A DNA stretch of 64,000 nt from Pseudoxanthomonas sp. J31 (GTDB taxonomy: Bacteria; Pseudomonadota; Gammaproteobacteria; Xanthomonadales; Xanthomonadaceae): the NCBI RefSeq assembly GCF_000510725.1, contig NZ_AZNZ01000004.1, forward strand, positions 248,001 through 312,000, read 5' to 3'. The notes under the pieces were generated by a model. That model searched no databases. It saw only the letters and a program-made list of their open reading frames with translations, and was not told where the DNA came from. Each line of letters starts with the position of its first letter. The stretch's first letter is position 1. Below, piece after piece: positions 54,246 to 64,000 of this stretch. A program made the position numbers and the translations under genes.

Positions 54246-55249
54246 CCTGGCATCCGGACCTGTACCGCCACTGGTATGCGGTGGCACGCACCGGCGAGGT
54301 GGGCGAGCGGCCGCTGGCCGTGACCCTGCTCGACACCCATATCGCCCTGGCCCGCGCCGGCGACGGCTGGATCGCACTGGAGGACCGCTGCCCGCACCGG
54401 CACGTGCCGCTGTCGGCCGGCTGCGTCGCCGATGGCCAGCTGCGCTGTCCGTACCACGGCTGGTCGTTCGACCGCGAAGGCAGGTTGCGCCACCTGCCCG
54501 GCCTGCCCGCGCACGCCCCGCTGCCTGGCGTGAAGGTACGCAGCTTCCCGGTGGTCGAATGCGACGGCTTCCTGTGGCTGCGCCCTGGCACGGAAGGCGA
54601 GCCTGCGCCGCCGGAGCTGGTCCGCGGCACGGACCCGGCCACGCGCCGCTTCCAGTGGCGCACCACCTGGAAAGCGCACGTGCTCGATGCCATGGAGAAC
54701 TTCCTGGATCCGATGCACACCCACTTCGTCCATCCCGGCCTGGTCCGGGTGGAAAGCCGGAGGGTGGCGGCACGGGCCCGTTTCCAGGCCACCAGCGAAG
54801 GCTTCACCGTCGACTACCGCGGCACGCCGAAGCAGTCCGGGCTGCTTTACCGGCTGTTCGAGTCCGAGCGCACGATGGAGCGCGCATGGTTCGCCGCCCC
54901 CGGCAGCGCGCGCCTGGAGTACCGCTACGCCAACGGCAGCCGGATCCTGTTCGACCTGCACTTCAGCCCGCGCGACGCCGGATCGACCGAAGTGTTCGTG
55001 GGACTGCACGTGGAAGGCCGGCGTGCCCCGGCCTGGGCGATCCGGCTGCTGGCCTGGCCACTGCTGAAGAAGGTCAACGACCAGGACGTGCGCATGCTGG
55101 AACTGCAGGCGGGGAACCTGGCCCGCTTTGGCCGCCGGCGCGGGGCCTCGACCCCGATCGACGTGGTCCGTCCGGCGCTGGATCGGTTCTGGAGCGAGGG
55201 CCGCCTGCCCGCGCCCGGCGAATGCTTCGAGGTGGAGATGATGCTGTAG
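54242..55249 (+). CDS. Rieske-type non-heme iron oxygenase (alpha-subunit-like)
   Basis: 335 residues. An N-terminal Rieske domain has CPHRHVPL and CPYHGWSF, giving the Cys2His2 ligands of the [2Fe-2S] centre. A catalytic domain follows with the mononuclear-iron motif in AMENFLDPMHTHFVHP. Aromatic-ring hydroxylases and related demethylases share this layout; the substrate is unknown. It starts with TTG overlapping the stop of the truncated acyltransferase, whose loss may have altered its expression. No dedicated ferredoxin or reductase is adjacent. Confidence 0.88.
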   Translation: MTWHPDLYRHWYAVARTGEVGERPLAVTLLDTHIALARAGDGWIALEDRCPHRHVPLSAGCVADGQLRCPYHGWSFDREGRLRHLPGLPAHAPLPGVKVRSFPVVECDGFLWLRPGTEGEPAPPELVRGTDPATRRFQWRTTWKAHVLDAMENFLDPMHTHFVHPGLVRVESRRVAARARFQATSEGFTVDYRGTPKQSGLLYRLFESERTMERAWFAAPGSARLEYRYANGSRILFDLHFSPRDAGSTEVFVGLHVEGRRAPAWAIRLLAWPLLKKVNDQDVRMLELQAGNLARFGRRRGASTPIDVVRPALDRFWSEGRLPAPGECFEVEMML

Positions 55250-55259
55250 CCGGCGCGGG

Positions 55260-56573
55260 CTACAGCGCCAGGTCCAGCAGCAGCACGCCGGCCAGGCCAA
55301 CCACGGAGATGGTGGATTCCATCACCGTCCACGAGCGGAAAGTCTGGGCCATGGACAGGCCGAAGAACTCCTTGAACATCCAGAAGGCCGAGTCGTTGAC
55401 GTGGGAGCCGAACACGCTGCCGGCGCCCACCGCCAGCACCATCAGTTCCGGCGACACGCCGGTGCTCTCCACCAGCGGACCCACCACGCCGGTGGCGGTG
55501 ATCACCGCCACGGTCGAGGAGCCGATCATCACCCGCAGCAGCGCGGTGGCCAGCCAGGCGAACAGCAGCGGTGGCATCTGCCACTGCCCGGCCAGGGCGG
55601 CGATGGTCGCGCCCACCCCGCTGTCGACCAGCACCTGCTTGAACACGCCGCCGGCGGTGATGATCAGCAGGATCACGGCGATGCCGCCGATGGCGGCATT
55701 GAGCCAGCGCGTCTGCGTCTCCAGGCCCACGCCGCGGCGATGGCCCAGGAACCAGAACGCCAGGAGGGTCGACAGCAGCAGGGCCACGGTCGGGTTTCCA
55801 AGGAACAGCAGCGCGGTGCGCACCAGGCCTTCCGGCAGCAGGCCGTCGGCAACCACCGAGACGCTGATCAGCAGCACCGGCGACAGCGCGATCAGGAACG
55901 AGCATGGCGCGCCCGGCAGCTCGCCGCGCGCACCATCTTCCGGACCGTTGAACAGGTCCGGCAGCGGCGGGTTGATGGATTTCAGCCGGCGCGAAAGCCA
56001 GGGACCGGCGATCACTACCGCCGGCACGGCCATCACCAGGCCGTACAGCAGGGTGCGGCCCATGTCCGCGCCGAAGGCATTCACCAGCACCACCGGTCCC
56101 GGATGTGGCGGCAGGAAGCAGTGGGTGGTGCTCAGCGAGGCCACGGTGGGGATGGCCAGCAGCAGGATCGGCAGGCCGGTGCGTCGCGCCAGCGAGAAGA
56201 CCAGCGGCACCAGGATGATGAAGCCGGCATTGAAGTACAGCGGGATGCCGACCAGGAAGCCGGTCAGCAGCAGCGCCCACTGGATGTTGCGCTCGCCGAA
56301 GGCGCCGATCAGGGTGGTGGCGATCTTTTCCGCCGCGCCGCTTTCCTCCAGCACCTTGCCCAGGATCGCGCCGAGCACGATCACCAGCGCCAGCCCGGCC
56401 AGCGTGCTGCCGACGCCGGCATCGATGGTCCTGACCAGGTCCTGCGGCGCGATGCCCAGGGCCAGGCCCATCGGGATCGCCACCACCAGCAGCGACAGGA
56501 ACGGGCTCAGCTTGCGCGCGGTGAGCAGGATCTGCAGCGCGATGGCGGCGGCGATGATGAGGAACGTGGCCAT
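55260..56573 (-). CDS. GntP-family sugar-acid permease
   Basis: 437 residues with about 12 to 14 helices. Family motifs include FLSLLVVAIPMGLALGI near the N-terminus, GNERNIQ-like FGERNIQWALLLTGF, LPPHPGPVVLVNAF and VGAGSVFGSHVNDSAFWMFKEFFGL. GntP carriers import gluconate and related aldonates with protons. In E. coli a GntP paralogue, YjhF, is next to the xylonate dehydratase YjhG; here too the YjhG-type gene lies 75 bases upstream on the same strand. Xylonate import is therefore the likely role. Confidence 0.9.
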   Translation of the reverse strand: MATFLIIAAAIALQILLTARKLSPFLSLLVVAIPMGLALGIAPQDLVRTIDAGVGSTLAGLALVIVLGAILGKVLEESGAAEKIATTLIGAFGERNIQWALLLTGFLVGIPLYFNAGFIILVPLVFSLARRTGLPILLLAIPTVASLSTTHCFLPPHPGPVVLVNAFGADMGRTLLYGLVMAVPAVVIAGPWLSRRLKSINPPLPDLFNGPEDGARGELPGAPCSFLIALSPVLLISVSVVADGLLPEGLVRTALLFLGNPTVALLLSTLLAFWFLGHRRGVGLETQTRWLNAAIGGIAVILLIITAGGVFKQVLVDSGVGATIAALAGQWQMPPLLFAWLATALLRVMIGSSTVAVITATGVVGPLVESTGVSPELMVLAVGAGSVFGSHVNDSAFWMFKEFFGLSMAQTFRSWTVMESTISVVGLAGVLLLDLAL

Positions 56574-56648
56574 CCAGCAACTCCCCGGGAGTGAGTAGTA
56601 CGACGTCCGGCCATGGCCGGCGCGATCGGTTCGTGCGGGCGCGCGGGA

Positions 56649-58655
56649 TCAGCCCTCCGTTGCCGCGCGGCGCTGCGCCAGCGCCTCGCGGCCGGCGCGC
56701 AGGGTCTCGACGATGGCGTCCACGTCGTAGACGCAACCGCCCCAGGTCCCGCCGCTGGCTTCCTGCAGCGCGGCCCATAGCCGGGTGTCGGCCGGCAGCT
56801 TCGGATGCGGGGCGATGGCCGGATGCACCGGGCGCGAGGCCAGCACCTTCGCGCCTTCCTCCGGCGACAGCGCGTTCGCCTGGTCGGTGCCGATGAAGTC
56901 GATGCTCCCCTGCAGCGTGTTGCGGTCGATCACGATCCGCACCAGGTCGCCATCGCGCAGCCGGCCGATCGGTCCGCCGGCCAGCGCCTCCGGCCCAACA
57001 TGGCCGATGCAGGCGCCGGTGGAAACGCCGGAGAAACGCGCATCGGTCAGCACCGGCACGTGCTTGCCCCAGGGCAGGTACTTGAGCGCGGAGGTGAGCT
57101 GGTAGGTCTCCTCCATCCCGGTACCCGCCGGACCGCAGCCGGCCAGCACGACGACGTCACCGGCCACCACCGCGCCCTCGCCCCTGGCCTTGATCGCGGC
57201 GATGGCCTCGTGCTCGCTGGCGAACACCCGCGCCCTGCCGGTGTGGCGGTAGACGTTGTCCGCGTCGACCACGGAAGGATCGATCGAGGTGGCCTTGATC
57301 ACCGAGCCATCCGGCGCGAGGTTGCCGACCGGGAACACCAGTGCAGATGTCAACCCGGCGGCGCGGGCCGCATCCGGGCCCATGATCACGTTGCCGGGAT
57401 CGACGCCATCCAGCTCGCGCAGCCGCTGCCGCGCGATGCGGCGTGCCTGGCTGTGCTCCCACCATTCCAGGTTCTCGCCGACCGTGCGGCCGCTGACCGT
57501 GGGGATGTCCAGGTGCAGCAGTCCCATGTCGCGCAGGTGCAGCATCACCTCGGGCACGCCGCCGGCCATGAACACCTGCACCGTGGGATGGTGGCGCGGG
57601 CCGTTGGGCAGCGCGTCGACCAGGCGCGGCGTGGCGCGATTGGCCGCGGTCCAGTCGGCCACCGTGGGTGCGGCAAGTCCGGCGGCACGCGCGATCGCCG
57701 GCACGTGCAGCAGCAGGTTGGTGGAACCACCGAACGCGGCATGCACGACCAGCGCGTTCTCCACCGCCTTGCGGGTGAGGATGGCCGACAGCGGCGTGCC
57801 GGCCTGGGCCAGCCGCACCAGGGCCAGCGCCGAGCGTCGCGCCATGTCCAGCCATACCGGCTCGCCGGAAGGCGCCAGCGCGCTGTGTGGCAGGGCCATG
57901 CCCAGCGCCTCGGCGATCACCTGCGAGGTCGCGGCGGTACCGAGGAACTGGCAGCCGCCACCCGGCGAGCCGCAGGCGCGGCAGCCCATGGCCGCGGCGT
58001 GTTCCAGGTCGATCAGCCCATGGGCATAGCGCGCGCCGATGGTCTGCACCTTGGCCGTGTCCTCGGCCCCGCGCGCCGGCAGGGTCACGCCGCCGGGCAC
58101 GATCACGCCGGGCAGGTCGCCGCAGCCGGCCAGGGCCAGCATCATTGCCGGCAGGCCCTTGTCGCAGGTGGCGATGCCCAGCACGCCGCGACGCGTGGGC
58201 AGCGAGCGCACCAGGCGGCGCATGGTCATCGCCGCGTCATTGCGGTACGGCAGGCTGTCGAACATGCCGGTCGTGCCCTGGGTGCGGCCGTCGCACGGAT
58301 CCGAGCACATCACCGAGAACGGCAGGCCGCCGTTGGCCGCGAACGTCTCCGCGGCCGCGCGCACCAGGCGGTCGATCTCCCAGTGGCCGGTATGCAGGCC
58401 GAGCGCGACCGGCTGGCCGTCCCCGGCACGCAGGCCACCCTGGGTGCTGACGATCAGGTACGGATCGCGCGCGATCTCGCTGGCGCGCCAGCCCATGCCG
58501 GCATTCTGGGTCATGCCGAACAGGTGCCCGCTGGGCGCCTGGCGCAGCATCGCGTCGTCGATCGGCAGGCGCCCGGGCGGACCCTCGCCGGAGGTACGGG
58601 TTTCCGCCAGGGCGGTTCCGTCGCCGAGGATCGCGTCGAGGGCATCAGCCTGCAT
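56649..58655 (-). CDS. YjhG/YagF-type D-xylonate dehydratase
   Basis: 668 residues of the IlvD/Edd dehydratase superfamily, long form. The Fe-S cluster cysteines are in [26 protein letters not shown] and [22 protein letters not shown]. Subgroup signatures include [33 protein letters not shown] near the N-terminus (residues about 24-56). It should convert D-xylonate to 2-keto-3-deoxy-D-xylonate. Eight bases separate it from the upstream semialdehyde dehydrogenase. Other pentonates or hexonates are possible substrates. Confidence 0.9.
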   Translation of the reverse strand: MQADALDAILGDGTALAETRTSGEGPPGRLPIDDAMLRQAPSGHLFGMTQNAGMGWRASEIARDPYLIVSTQGGLRAGDGQPVALGLHTGHWEIDRLVRAAAETFAANGGLPFSVMCSDPCDGRTQGTTGMFDSLPYRNDAAMTMRRLVRSLPTRRGVLGIATCDKGLPAMMLALAGCGDLPGVIVPGGVTLPARGAEDTAKVQTIGARYAHGLIDLEHAAAMGCRACGSPGGGCQFLGTAATSQVIAEALGMALPHSALAPSGEPVWLDMARRSALALVRLAQAGTPLSAILTRKAVENALVVHAAFGGSTNLLLHVPAIARAAGLAAPTVADWTAANRATPRLVDALPNGPRHHPTVQVFMAGGVPEVMLHLRDMGLLHLDIPTVSGRTVGENLEWWEHSQARRIARQRLRELDGVDPGNVIMGPDAARAAGLTSALVFPVGNLAPDGSVIKATSIDPSVVDADNVYRHTGRARVFASEHEAIAAIKARGEGAVVAGDVVVLAGCGPAGTGMEETYQLTSALKYLPWGKHVPVLTDARFSGVSTGACIGHVGPEALAGGPIGRLRDGDLVRIVIDRNTLQGSIDFIGTDQANALSPEEGAKVLASRPVHPAIAPHPKLPADTRLWAALQEASGGTWGGCVYDVDAIVETLRAGREALAQRRAATEG

Positions 58656-58663
58656 CGTTCACC

Positions 58664-60262
58664 TCATGCGTCGGCGGTGGTCCACTTGCCGTCCACCAGG
58701 CGCCACAGGGTGCCGGTGGGATTGGCATCGCGCAGCGCCGGCGGCAGCCGGTGCGGGCGCACGTTGTCGTAGCTGTGCAACGCGGAGAAGCGCAGCAGCG
58801 AGGCCGGGATGCCGACCGCGGTGAACGCCGGGTGGCCGGTGGCCGGATACGGGCCGCCGTGGTTCTGCGCCGGCGACACCGCCACGCCGGTGGGCATGCG
58901 GTCGTTGATCAGGCGGCCGACGCGGGTGCGCAGCACCGGCGCGATCACGTCGTACTGCGCATCGTCCGAGCCGGCGGTGTCGCTGTAGATGGTACCGGTC
59001 AGGTTGCCCTCCAGCGCATGCGCGACCTGCAGCATCTGCTCTTCCGACTCGGCCAGCACCAGCAGGCAAACCTGGCCGAAGGCCTCGTTCTGCAGCTCGT
59101 GCGGCGCCTCGAGGAAGCGCTTGCCGGATACCCGCAGCAGGGTCGGCTGGAAGGCGTAGCCGGCCGCTTCCTCGGCGATGCCGCCGCCGGCCAGCAGTTC
59201 GGCGCCGGCGGCGCGCAGCGCGGCCACCGCCTCGGCCACGGCTTCCGGCGCGCGCGGGGTCAGCAGCACGCCGGCCGGCGTGGCCGCGGTCAGCCGCTGC
59301 AGTTCCTGGACGAAGGCGTCGGTGTGCTCGCCCGGCGGCAGCACGGCGATGCCCGGGCGGGTGCAGAACTGGCCGGCACCCATGGCGCAGGAGCTGGCCA
59401 GTTCGGCGGCGATCGCCGCACCGCGCTCGCGCAGGGCGCCGGCGAGGATGAACACCGGGTTGACCGAGGACATCTCCAGGTAGGCCGGCTTGCCCGCGGC
59501 ATCGGCCGCGGCCTTGATCGCCATGCCCGCCGGGCGGCTGCCGGTGAAGGCAATGGCCGCGGTGCGCGGGTCGGTGACCAGGCGCAGGCCCAGCTCGTTG
59601 GAGGTGTGGAAGAACATCTGCACCGTGCCCGAGGGCAGGCCGCTGGCCTGCACCGCCTCGGCCGCGGCCTGGGCCAGCAGCAGCGAGGTATGCGGATGCG
59701 CCGGATGCGCCTTGGCGATCACCGGGTTGCCCGCGGCAATGGCCGCGGCGAAGTCGCCGCCGGACACGCCGTTGAACGCGAACGGGAAGTTGTTGGGGCC
59801 GAACACCACCACCGGGCCGCCGAGCGGGGCATGCATGGAGCGCAGGTTGTTGGCGGTGTCGATGGTTGGCCGCGCCCAGCTGCCGTCGCGCGCGGCCTGC
59901 GCGGCCTGGCGCAGCTGGCCGGTGGTGCGCGGCAGCTCGGCCTTGCGCAGGCGCGGCTCCACCGGCAGGCCGGTCTCGCGGTGCGCGGACTCGATCAGCG
60001 CCTCGGCGCGCGCCTCGATCCCGGCGGCGAAAGCCTCCAGGAACTGGGCGATGCGCTCGCCGGGCAGGCGCGCCAGTTCGGCCGCGGCGCGCTTGCCGGC
60101 TTCGAGCATGGCGTCGAGGTCTTCCCAGCCGGAGACGGGGAAGTCGTGGCTGTCGATCTCAAGCTTCTGCGAGGGGTCGAAGGCACGGAAGCTGCCGGTG
60201 GGCGCGTTGGCCGCGACCCAGCGGCCGTCGAGCAGGATGGGTTGCAGGTTGGACTTGCTCAT
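58664..60262 (-). CDS. 2,5-dioxovalerate (alpha-ketoglutarate semialdehyde) dehydrogenase
   Basis: 532 residues of the aldehyde dehydrogenase superfamily, longer subgroup typical of ketoglutarate semialdehyde dehydrogenases. The cofactor segment is [24 protein letters not shown] carries the catalytic-site Glu, and the nucleophile Cys is in [14 protein letters not shown] late Glu in [10 protein letters not shown] context completes it. It would oxidise 2,5-dioxopentanoate to 2-oxoglutarate, the last step of the Weimberg pathway. The ATG overlaps the FAH gene stop (ATGA). Confidence 0.9.
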   Translation of the reverse strand: MSKSNLQPILLDGRWVAANAPTGSFRAFDPSQKLEIDSHDFPVSGWEDLDAMLEAGKRAAAELARLPGERIAQFLEAFAAGIEARAEALIESAHRETGLPVEPRLRKAELPRTTGQLRQAAQAARDGSWARPTIDTANNLRSMHAPLGGPVVVFGPNNFPFAFNGVSGGDFAAAIAAGNPVIAKAHPAHPHTSLLLAQAAAEAVQASGLPSGTVQMFFHTSNELGLRLVTDPRTAAIAFTGSRPAGMAIKAAADAAGKPAYLEMSSVNPVFILAGALRERGAAIAAELASSCAMGAGQFCTRPGIAVLPPGEHTDAFVQELQRLTAATPAGVLLTPRAPEAVAEAVAALRAAGAELLAGGGIAEEAAGYAFQPTLLRVSGKRFLEAPHELQNEAFGQVCLLVLAESEEQMLQVAHALEGNLTGTIYSDTAGSDDAQYDVIAPVLRTRVGRLINDRMPTGVAVSPAQNHGGPYPATGHPAFTAVGIPASLLRFSALHSYDNVRPHRLPPALRDANPTGTLWRLVDGKWTTADA

Positions 60263-61077
60263 TGCACGGGGTTCTCCAGGACCAGGCCGTCGATCTCGAT
60301 GCGTACCACGTCGCCGGACTGCAGGGTGAAGGATTCGTCCGGCACGATGCCGGTGCCGGTGAACAGGAAGGCGCCGAACGGGAAGGACAGTTCGCGGAAC
60401 AGGTAGCCGGCCAGCTCGTCCAGGCCGCGCTTGATCTGCGAGGTGCGGGTCTGGCCGGAGAAGGCGACCGCGCCGCCGCGCAGGATCTGCAGGCCGATCG
60501 CCAGGTCGGTCATGGCCGCGGCCGGGCACAGGCGGAGCGCCGGGCCGATCGCGCAGGAACCGTCGTAGACCTTGGCCTGCGGCAGGTACAGCGGGTTCTC
60601 GCCCTCGATGCTGCGCGAGGACACGTCGTTGCCCACGCTGTAGCCGCGGATCGCGCCGTCCGCGTCGAGCAGCAGCACCAGTTCCGGCTCGGGCACGTTC
60701 CAGTGGCTGTCGCCGCGCACCCGGATCGGCTGGCCATGGCCGACGGTACGCCAGCCGGCGGCCTTGAAGAACAGTTCCGGACGCGGCGCGGCGTAGACCT
60801 TCTGGTACACGTCCGCGCTTTGCGACTCGGCCTCGCGCGCCATGCGGCTGCTGAGGTAGGTGACGCCGCTGGCCCAGGCTTCCTGGGCATCCTCGATCGG
60901 CGCCAGCAGCGGGCCGTCGGCGGCTTCGCCGGTGGCGGCATCGTGCAGCGCCGCCTGCGCCGCCGGCGCCGGCAACGCCAGCCAGGCGGCGAGGCTGAAG
61001 CCCGCGGGCAGGTAGCGGCCGTCCAGGGCCCAGCGGGGGCCGTCGGCGGTGGCGTGGCGGGTAAGGCTTGCGGTCAT
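60259..61077 (-). CDS. FAH-family 2-keto-3-deoxy-xylonate dehydratase (probable)
   Basis: 272 residues with a C-terminal fumarylacetoacetate-hydrolase fold. Metal ligands are in [11 protein letters not shown], and [29 protein letters not shown] and [19 protein letters not shown] are family hallmarks. In the Weimberg pathway an FAH-family enzyme dehydrates 2-keto-3-deoxy-xylonate to ketoglutarate semialdehyde; the neighbours on both sides (dehydratase and semialdehyde dehydrogenase) support this. The start ATG at 61077 was preferred; a GTG two codons upstream is possible. A hydrolase on another substrate cannot be ruled out. Confidence 0.82.
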   Translation of the reverse strand: MTASLTRHATADGPRWALDGRYLPAGFSLAAWLALPAPAAQAALHDAATGEAADGPLLAPIEDAQEAWASGVTYLSSRMAREAESQSADVYQKVYAAPRPELFFKAAGWRTVGHGQPIRVRGDSHWNVPEPELVLLLDADGAIRGYSVGNDVSSRSIEGENPLYLPQAKVYDGSCAIGPALRLCPAAAMTDLAIGLQILRGGAVAFSGQTRTSQIKRGLDELAGYLFRELSFPFGAFLFTGTGIVPDESFTLQSGDVVRIEIDGLVLENPVQ

Positions 61078-61117
61078 GGGCACTCCACTGTTCGACGGTT
61101 GGGGGGAGCGGATCCGG

Positions 61118-62590
61118 CTAGGCTGCCGCCAGCGCCAGGCGCACCGCTTCCGGCGTGGCCGGATCGAGCGCGGCGTAGGCCTCGCCCAGCACGGCGGCGA
61201 AACGCGCGTCGCCCGCCAGCGTACCGAACACGCCGTCCAGCGCGAGGAACGCGTTCACGTCCCGGGCAACATCGCCCGTGCATGCCTTGCCGATCTGCGC
61301 CAGCGTCTCCGCCAGCGGATCGACGATCGCCACATCGCGGGCCGCCTGGCGGCGCACGAACTGCAGCCAGCCGGCCACCGGCAGGCACAGGCGGTCGATC
61401 GGCCGGCCGGCGGCCAGCGCATCGGCGATGGTGCCCAGCAGGCGCACCGGGATCTTCTGCGAGCCGTCCCAGGCGATCTGCGCCAGCAGGTGGCGGATGG
61501 CCGGGTTGCGGAAGCGCGCGAGGATGGCGCCAACATAGGCCTCCGGATCGAAGCCCTCCGGCCGCTGCAGCGAAGGCACGATGTCCTGGCGCATCAGCCG
61601 CTCGACGAAGCCCGCCAGCACCGGATCGCGCATGGCCTCGGCCACGCTTTCCAGCTCCATCAGCGAACCGAGGTAGGCCAGCGCCGAATGCGGGGCGTTG
61701 AGCAGGCGCAGCTTGGCGCGGTCGTAGCCGGCGATGTCGCCGCTCATCACCACGCCGGCGCGTTCCAGCGGCGGGCGGCCGTTGCGGAAATCGTCCTCCA
61801 CCACCCACTGCGTGTACGGCTCGCGCTGCACCGGCCAGGCGTCGGCCACGCCCAGCGCGGACTGCACCTGCGCGCGCACACCGTCGTCGGTGGCCGGGGT
61901 GATGCTGTCGACCATCGAGCGCGGGAAGGCGACCTCGCGTGCGATCCACTCCGCCAGCTCCGCATCGACGCGACCGGCGTAATCGAACACCGCGCGGCGC
62001 AGGCGGCCGCCGTTGTCGGCCAGGTTGTCGCAGCTGAGCACGGTATAGGCCGGCAGGCCGCGCGCGCGGCGCAGGCGCAGGCCCTCGACCAGCCAGCCGA
62101 TGGCGGACACGGGCGCCTGCGGGTTGGCGAGGTCGTGGGCGATGTCCGGATGCGCGGCATCCACGCCGTCGGCGGACAGGCAATAGCCCTTCTCGGTGAT
62201 GGTCAGGGTCACCAGGCGCACGTCGGGATCGGCCAGGCGCGCGGCCACCGCCTCGCGCTGCTGCGGCGCGCACAACACCTCGCGGATCGAACCGACCACC
62301 CGCAGCGCCGGCTGTTCGCCCAGCAACACCAGGGTGTACAGGCCGTCCTGCGGCGCCAGCGCATCGCGCACGCTGGCGCTGTGCAACGACACCGCGCTGA
62401 TCGCCCACGCCGGATCCAAGGCCAGCAGGTCGTCCAGATACACCGCCTGGTGGGCGCGATGGAAGGCGCCGGGACCGAAGTGGACGATGCCGATGCGGGT
62501 GGCGGCGCGGTCGTAGGCGGGGACGGCGATGCCGGCCGGGAGCCGCGCTAGCGCGGCGCTGGAAAGGCGTGGGGTGTGGGTGGAACTCAT
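61118..62590 (-). CDS. uxuB: Fructuronate reductase (mannitol dehydrogenase family)
   Basis: 490 residues of the polyol-specific long-chain dehydrogenase family. The N-terminal nucleotide-binding region includes [25 protein letters not shown] second signature is TITEKGYCL, and the catalytic Lys with Asn and His is in [16 protein letters not shown]. UxuB reduces D-fructuronate to D-mannonate, following UxaC encoded at 44.0-45.4 kb. Mannitol or arabinitol dehydrogenase are the alternatives, but the pathway context favours UxuB. Mannonate dehydratase (UxuA) is not in the window. Confidence 0.85.
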   Translation of the reverse strand: MSSTHTPRLSSAALARLPAGIAVPAYDRAATRIGIVHFGPGAFHRAHQAVYLDDLLALDPAWAISAVSLHSASVRDALAPQDGLYTLVLLGEQPALRVVGSIREVLCAPQQREAVAARLADPDVRLVTLTITEKGYCLSADGVDAAHPDIAHDLANPQAPVSAIGWLVEGLRLRRARGLPAYTVLSCDNLADNGGRLRRAVFDYAGRVDAELAEWIAREVAFPRSMVDSITPATDDGVRAQVQSALGVADAWPVQREPYTQWVVEDDFRNGRPPLERAGVVMSGDIAGYDRAKLRLLNAPHSALAYLGSLMELESVAEAMRDPVLAGFVERLMRQDIVPSLQRPEGFDPEAYVGAILARFRNPAIRHLLAQIAWDGSQKIPVRLLGTIADALAAGRPIDRLCLPVAGWLQFVRRQAARDVAIVDPLAETLAQIGKACTGDVARDVNAFLALDGVFGTLAGDARFAAVLGEAYAALDPATPEAVRLALAAA

Positions 62591-62733
62591 CTGCTTGCCG
62601 GTGGGGAGGGGAACGCGCATGGCCGGGCCATGCGCGGGGAAAGGGGGGCGGCGGGGCCGGTCCCGGCAGGGAAGCCGGCCCGGCCGCCTGGCGCCCGCCG
62701 CCAGCGGAGAGAACAGGCGGCGGGCACGAGCCA

Positions 62734-64000
62734 TCAGCGCGCGACCACCTCCAGCGGCGCGCGCATGCGGATGTCGGCGCTGGAGGCACCGACCTGCACT
62801 TCGTAGCGGCCCGGGTCGACCACGTAACGGCCGGCGGCCTCGTCGTACACGCGCAGGTCGCGCTCGGGCACGATGCTGAAGCTGACCGTGCGCGACTCGC
62901 CCGGCTGCAGGTGCACGCGCTGGAAGCCACGCAGCTCCTTCAGCGCGCGCTCGCGCCGCGGCTGCAGCGGCGCCAGGTACAGCTGCACCACCTCGTCGCC
63001 GGCGCGCTTGCCCTCGTTCTTCACTGTGACGCTGACCGCGACCTCGTCGGTCGCGCTAGCACGCTTGCGATCCAGCTTCAGCGCCGAATAGCCGAAGCGC
63101 GTGTAGGACAGGCCATGGCCGAACGGGAACAGCGGCTTGCCGGTGAAGTAACGGTAGGTGCGGCCCTTCATCGAGTAGTCGTCGAACGGCGGCAGCTGCT
63201 CGTCGGCGCTGTAGAAGGTCACCGGCAGGCGCCCGGCCGGGTTGTAGTCGCCGAACAGCACGTCGGCCACGGCGTTGCCTCCGCGCTGGCCCGGGTACCA
63301 GGCCAGCAGGATCGCCGGCAGGTTCTGCTTGGCCCAGTCGATGCCCAGGGCCGAGCCGGTGGTCAGCACCGCCACCACCGGCTTGCCGGTGGCGTGCAGC
63401 GCCTCCAGCAGCTTCTGCTGGGTCGAAGGCAGGCGGATGTCGGTGCGGTCGCCGCCGGCAAAGCCCGGGTAGTCGACCTTCATCTCCTCGCCTTCCACGT
63501 CGCCGGTCAGGCCGCCGACGAACACCACCGCGTCGGCGCTGCGCGCCGCCTCCAGCGCCTGCTCGAACGGCGGCTGCGCGCCGGGGCGCTCCCAGGCCAG
63601 CCGCACCGCGGCGTCGCGCTCGTTCTCGTAGTACTCCAGGCGGATGTCGTAGGCGCGACCGCCTTCCAGGTCCAGGCTCACGCTGTCGGCGCGCAGGCGC
63701 TCGGCGTCCTCCCAGTGGTCCAGCACCAGCTTGCCGTCCAGGTACAGGCGCATGCCGTCGTTGGCCGCGGCCTCGATCCGGTAGCGGCCGCTCACCGGTG
63801 GCAGCAGCTGCCCGCTCCAGCGGATGCTGAAGCCGTCGTTGGGCACGGCGTTGTCCGGGCCGGCCTCGCCTCGGGCCATCAGGTTGTCGGTGGGCGAGCC
63901 GCGGTCCCAGCGGAACGCGATCTGCGGGTCCACGCGCACCAGCACCGGCTGCCCGGACAGGTCCTTGTTGCGGAAGTACTCGCCGCGCAGGCCGCGCTCG
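62734..64000 (-). CDS. GH3 glycoside hydrolase with PA14 insertion, 5' end outside window
   Basis: The C-terminal 421 residues. A PA14-type domain comes first (GRYRIEAAANDGMRLYLDGK). Then the C-terminal sandwich domain of GH3 (VVAVLTTGSALGIDWAK, LLAWYPGQRGGNAVADVLFGDYNPAGRLPVTF) and a fibronectin III-like end (VKNEGKRAGDEVVQLYLAP). The open frame continues beyond base 64000, so the catalytic TIM barrel with the nucleophile Asp is not visible. Beta-xylosidase or beta-glucosidase activity is likely. It opens the minus-strand operon with uxuB and the xylonate genes. Confidence 0.92.
   Translation of the reverse strand, partial: ERGLRGEYFRNKDLSGQPVLVRVDPQIAFRWDRGSPTDNLMARGEAGPDNAVPNDGFSIRWSGQLLPPVSGRYRIEAAANDGMRLYLDGKLVLDHWEDAERLRADSVSLDLEGGRAYDIRLEYYENERDAAVRLAWERPGAQPPFEQALEAARSADAVVFVGGLTGDVEGEEMKVDYPGFAGGDRTDIRLPSTQQKLLEALHATGKPVVAVLTTGSALGIDWAKQNLPAILLAWYPGQRGGNAVADVLFGDYNPAGRLPVTFYSADEQLPPFDDYSMKGRTYRYFTGKPLFPFGHGLSYTRFGYSALKLDRKRASATDEVAVSVTVKNEGKRAGDEVVQLYLAPLQPRRERALKELRGFQRVHLQPGESRTVSFSIVPERDLRVYDEAAGRYVVDPGRYEVQVGASSADIRMRAPLEVVAR

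Overview
This window is GC-rich, densely packed proteobacterial chromosome, almost certainly from the Xanthomonadaceae (Lysobacteraceae). Supporting features are the RpoD sequence and its neighbours, a Rep helicase, OpgD, and a TonB-receptor-centred xylan locus like the carbohydrate-utilisation loci of Xanthomonas. Pseudoxanthomonas or a close relative fits best, but this rests on gene content alone. I see no prophage, insertion sequence or CRISPR array.

Layout. (1) 1-2.4 kb: cydAB of a short-Q-loop (CIO-type) cytochrome bd oxidase, cydA cut by the window edge. (2) 2.4-16 kb: a stress and redox accessory block. It holds two SDR dehydrogenases, a Rossmann-DoxX fusion, several small membrane proteins, an FAD/Rieske oxidoreductase, a degenerate NtrC-type regulator, a lipoprotein, an isochorismatase-fold hydrolase, a manganese catalase, a DUF892 ferritin-like protein, a PAS-HWE histidine kinase broken by a frameshift, its receiver-only partner and a disordered hydrophilic protein. 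Short shared motifs (TTCAC boxes and a GTGCA-N5-TGCAC palindrome) lie upstream of several of these. (3) 16.5-33 kb: mostly core genes: tRNA-Ile2(CAU), rpoD, dtd, an LpxL-type acyltransferase, two PH-domain membrane proteins, two envelope transferases, an EF-hand protein, a fatty-acid desaturase, an ABC ATPase, mutM, opgD, a membrane-anchored cold-shock protein, tdk and rep.

(4) 32.7-49.5 kb: a glucuronoxylan-utilisation locus. One arm (minus strand) carries galM, a cytoplasmic GH43, a GPH-family xyloside symporter and a large TonB-dependent receptor. The divergent arm carries an ExuT-type hexuronate transporter, a secreted GH115 alpha-glucuronidase, uxaC, a GH2 enzyme and a GH10 xylanase. Operator-like 14-bp sites (TGGTAGCGGTATCA type) sit in the control regions. 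(5) 49.5-55.2 kb: an interlude with a secreted hypothetical protein, an mrfA/mrfB-like DNA-repair pair, and a scar where the C-terminal halves of two divergent genes are fused back to back, followed by a Rieske oxygenase. (6) 55.2-64 kb: a second sugar-acid operon (minus strand): GH3 glycosidase (cut by the window end), uxuB, FAH-family dehydratase, ketoglutarate-semialdehyde dehydrogenase, YjhG/YagF-type xylonate dehydratase and a GntP permease.

Together, regions 4 and 6 outline a route from glucuronoxylan to central metabolism. GH10, GH115, GH43 and GH3 would depolymerise and debranch the polymer; the TonB receptor, GPH and ExuT proteins would import products. UxaC and UxuB would channel glucuronate to mannonate. 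YjhG, FAH and the semialdehyde dehydrogenase would convert D-xylonate to 2-oxoglutarate (Weimberg pathway). Xylose dehydrogenase, mannonate dehydratase (uxuA) and a dedicated sugar regulator are not in the window.
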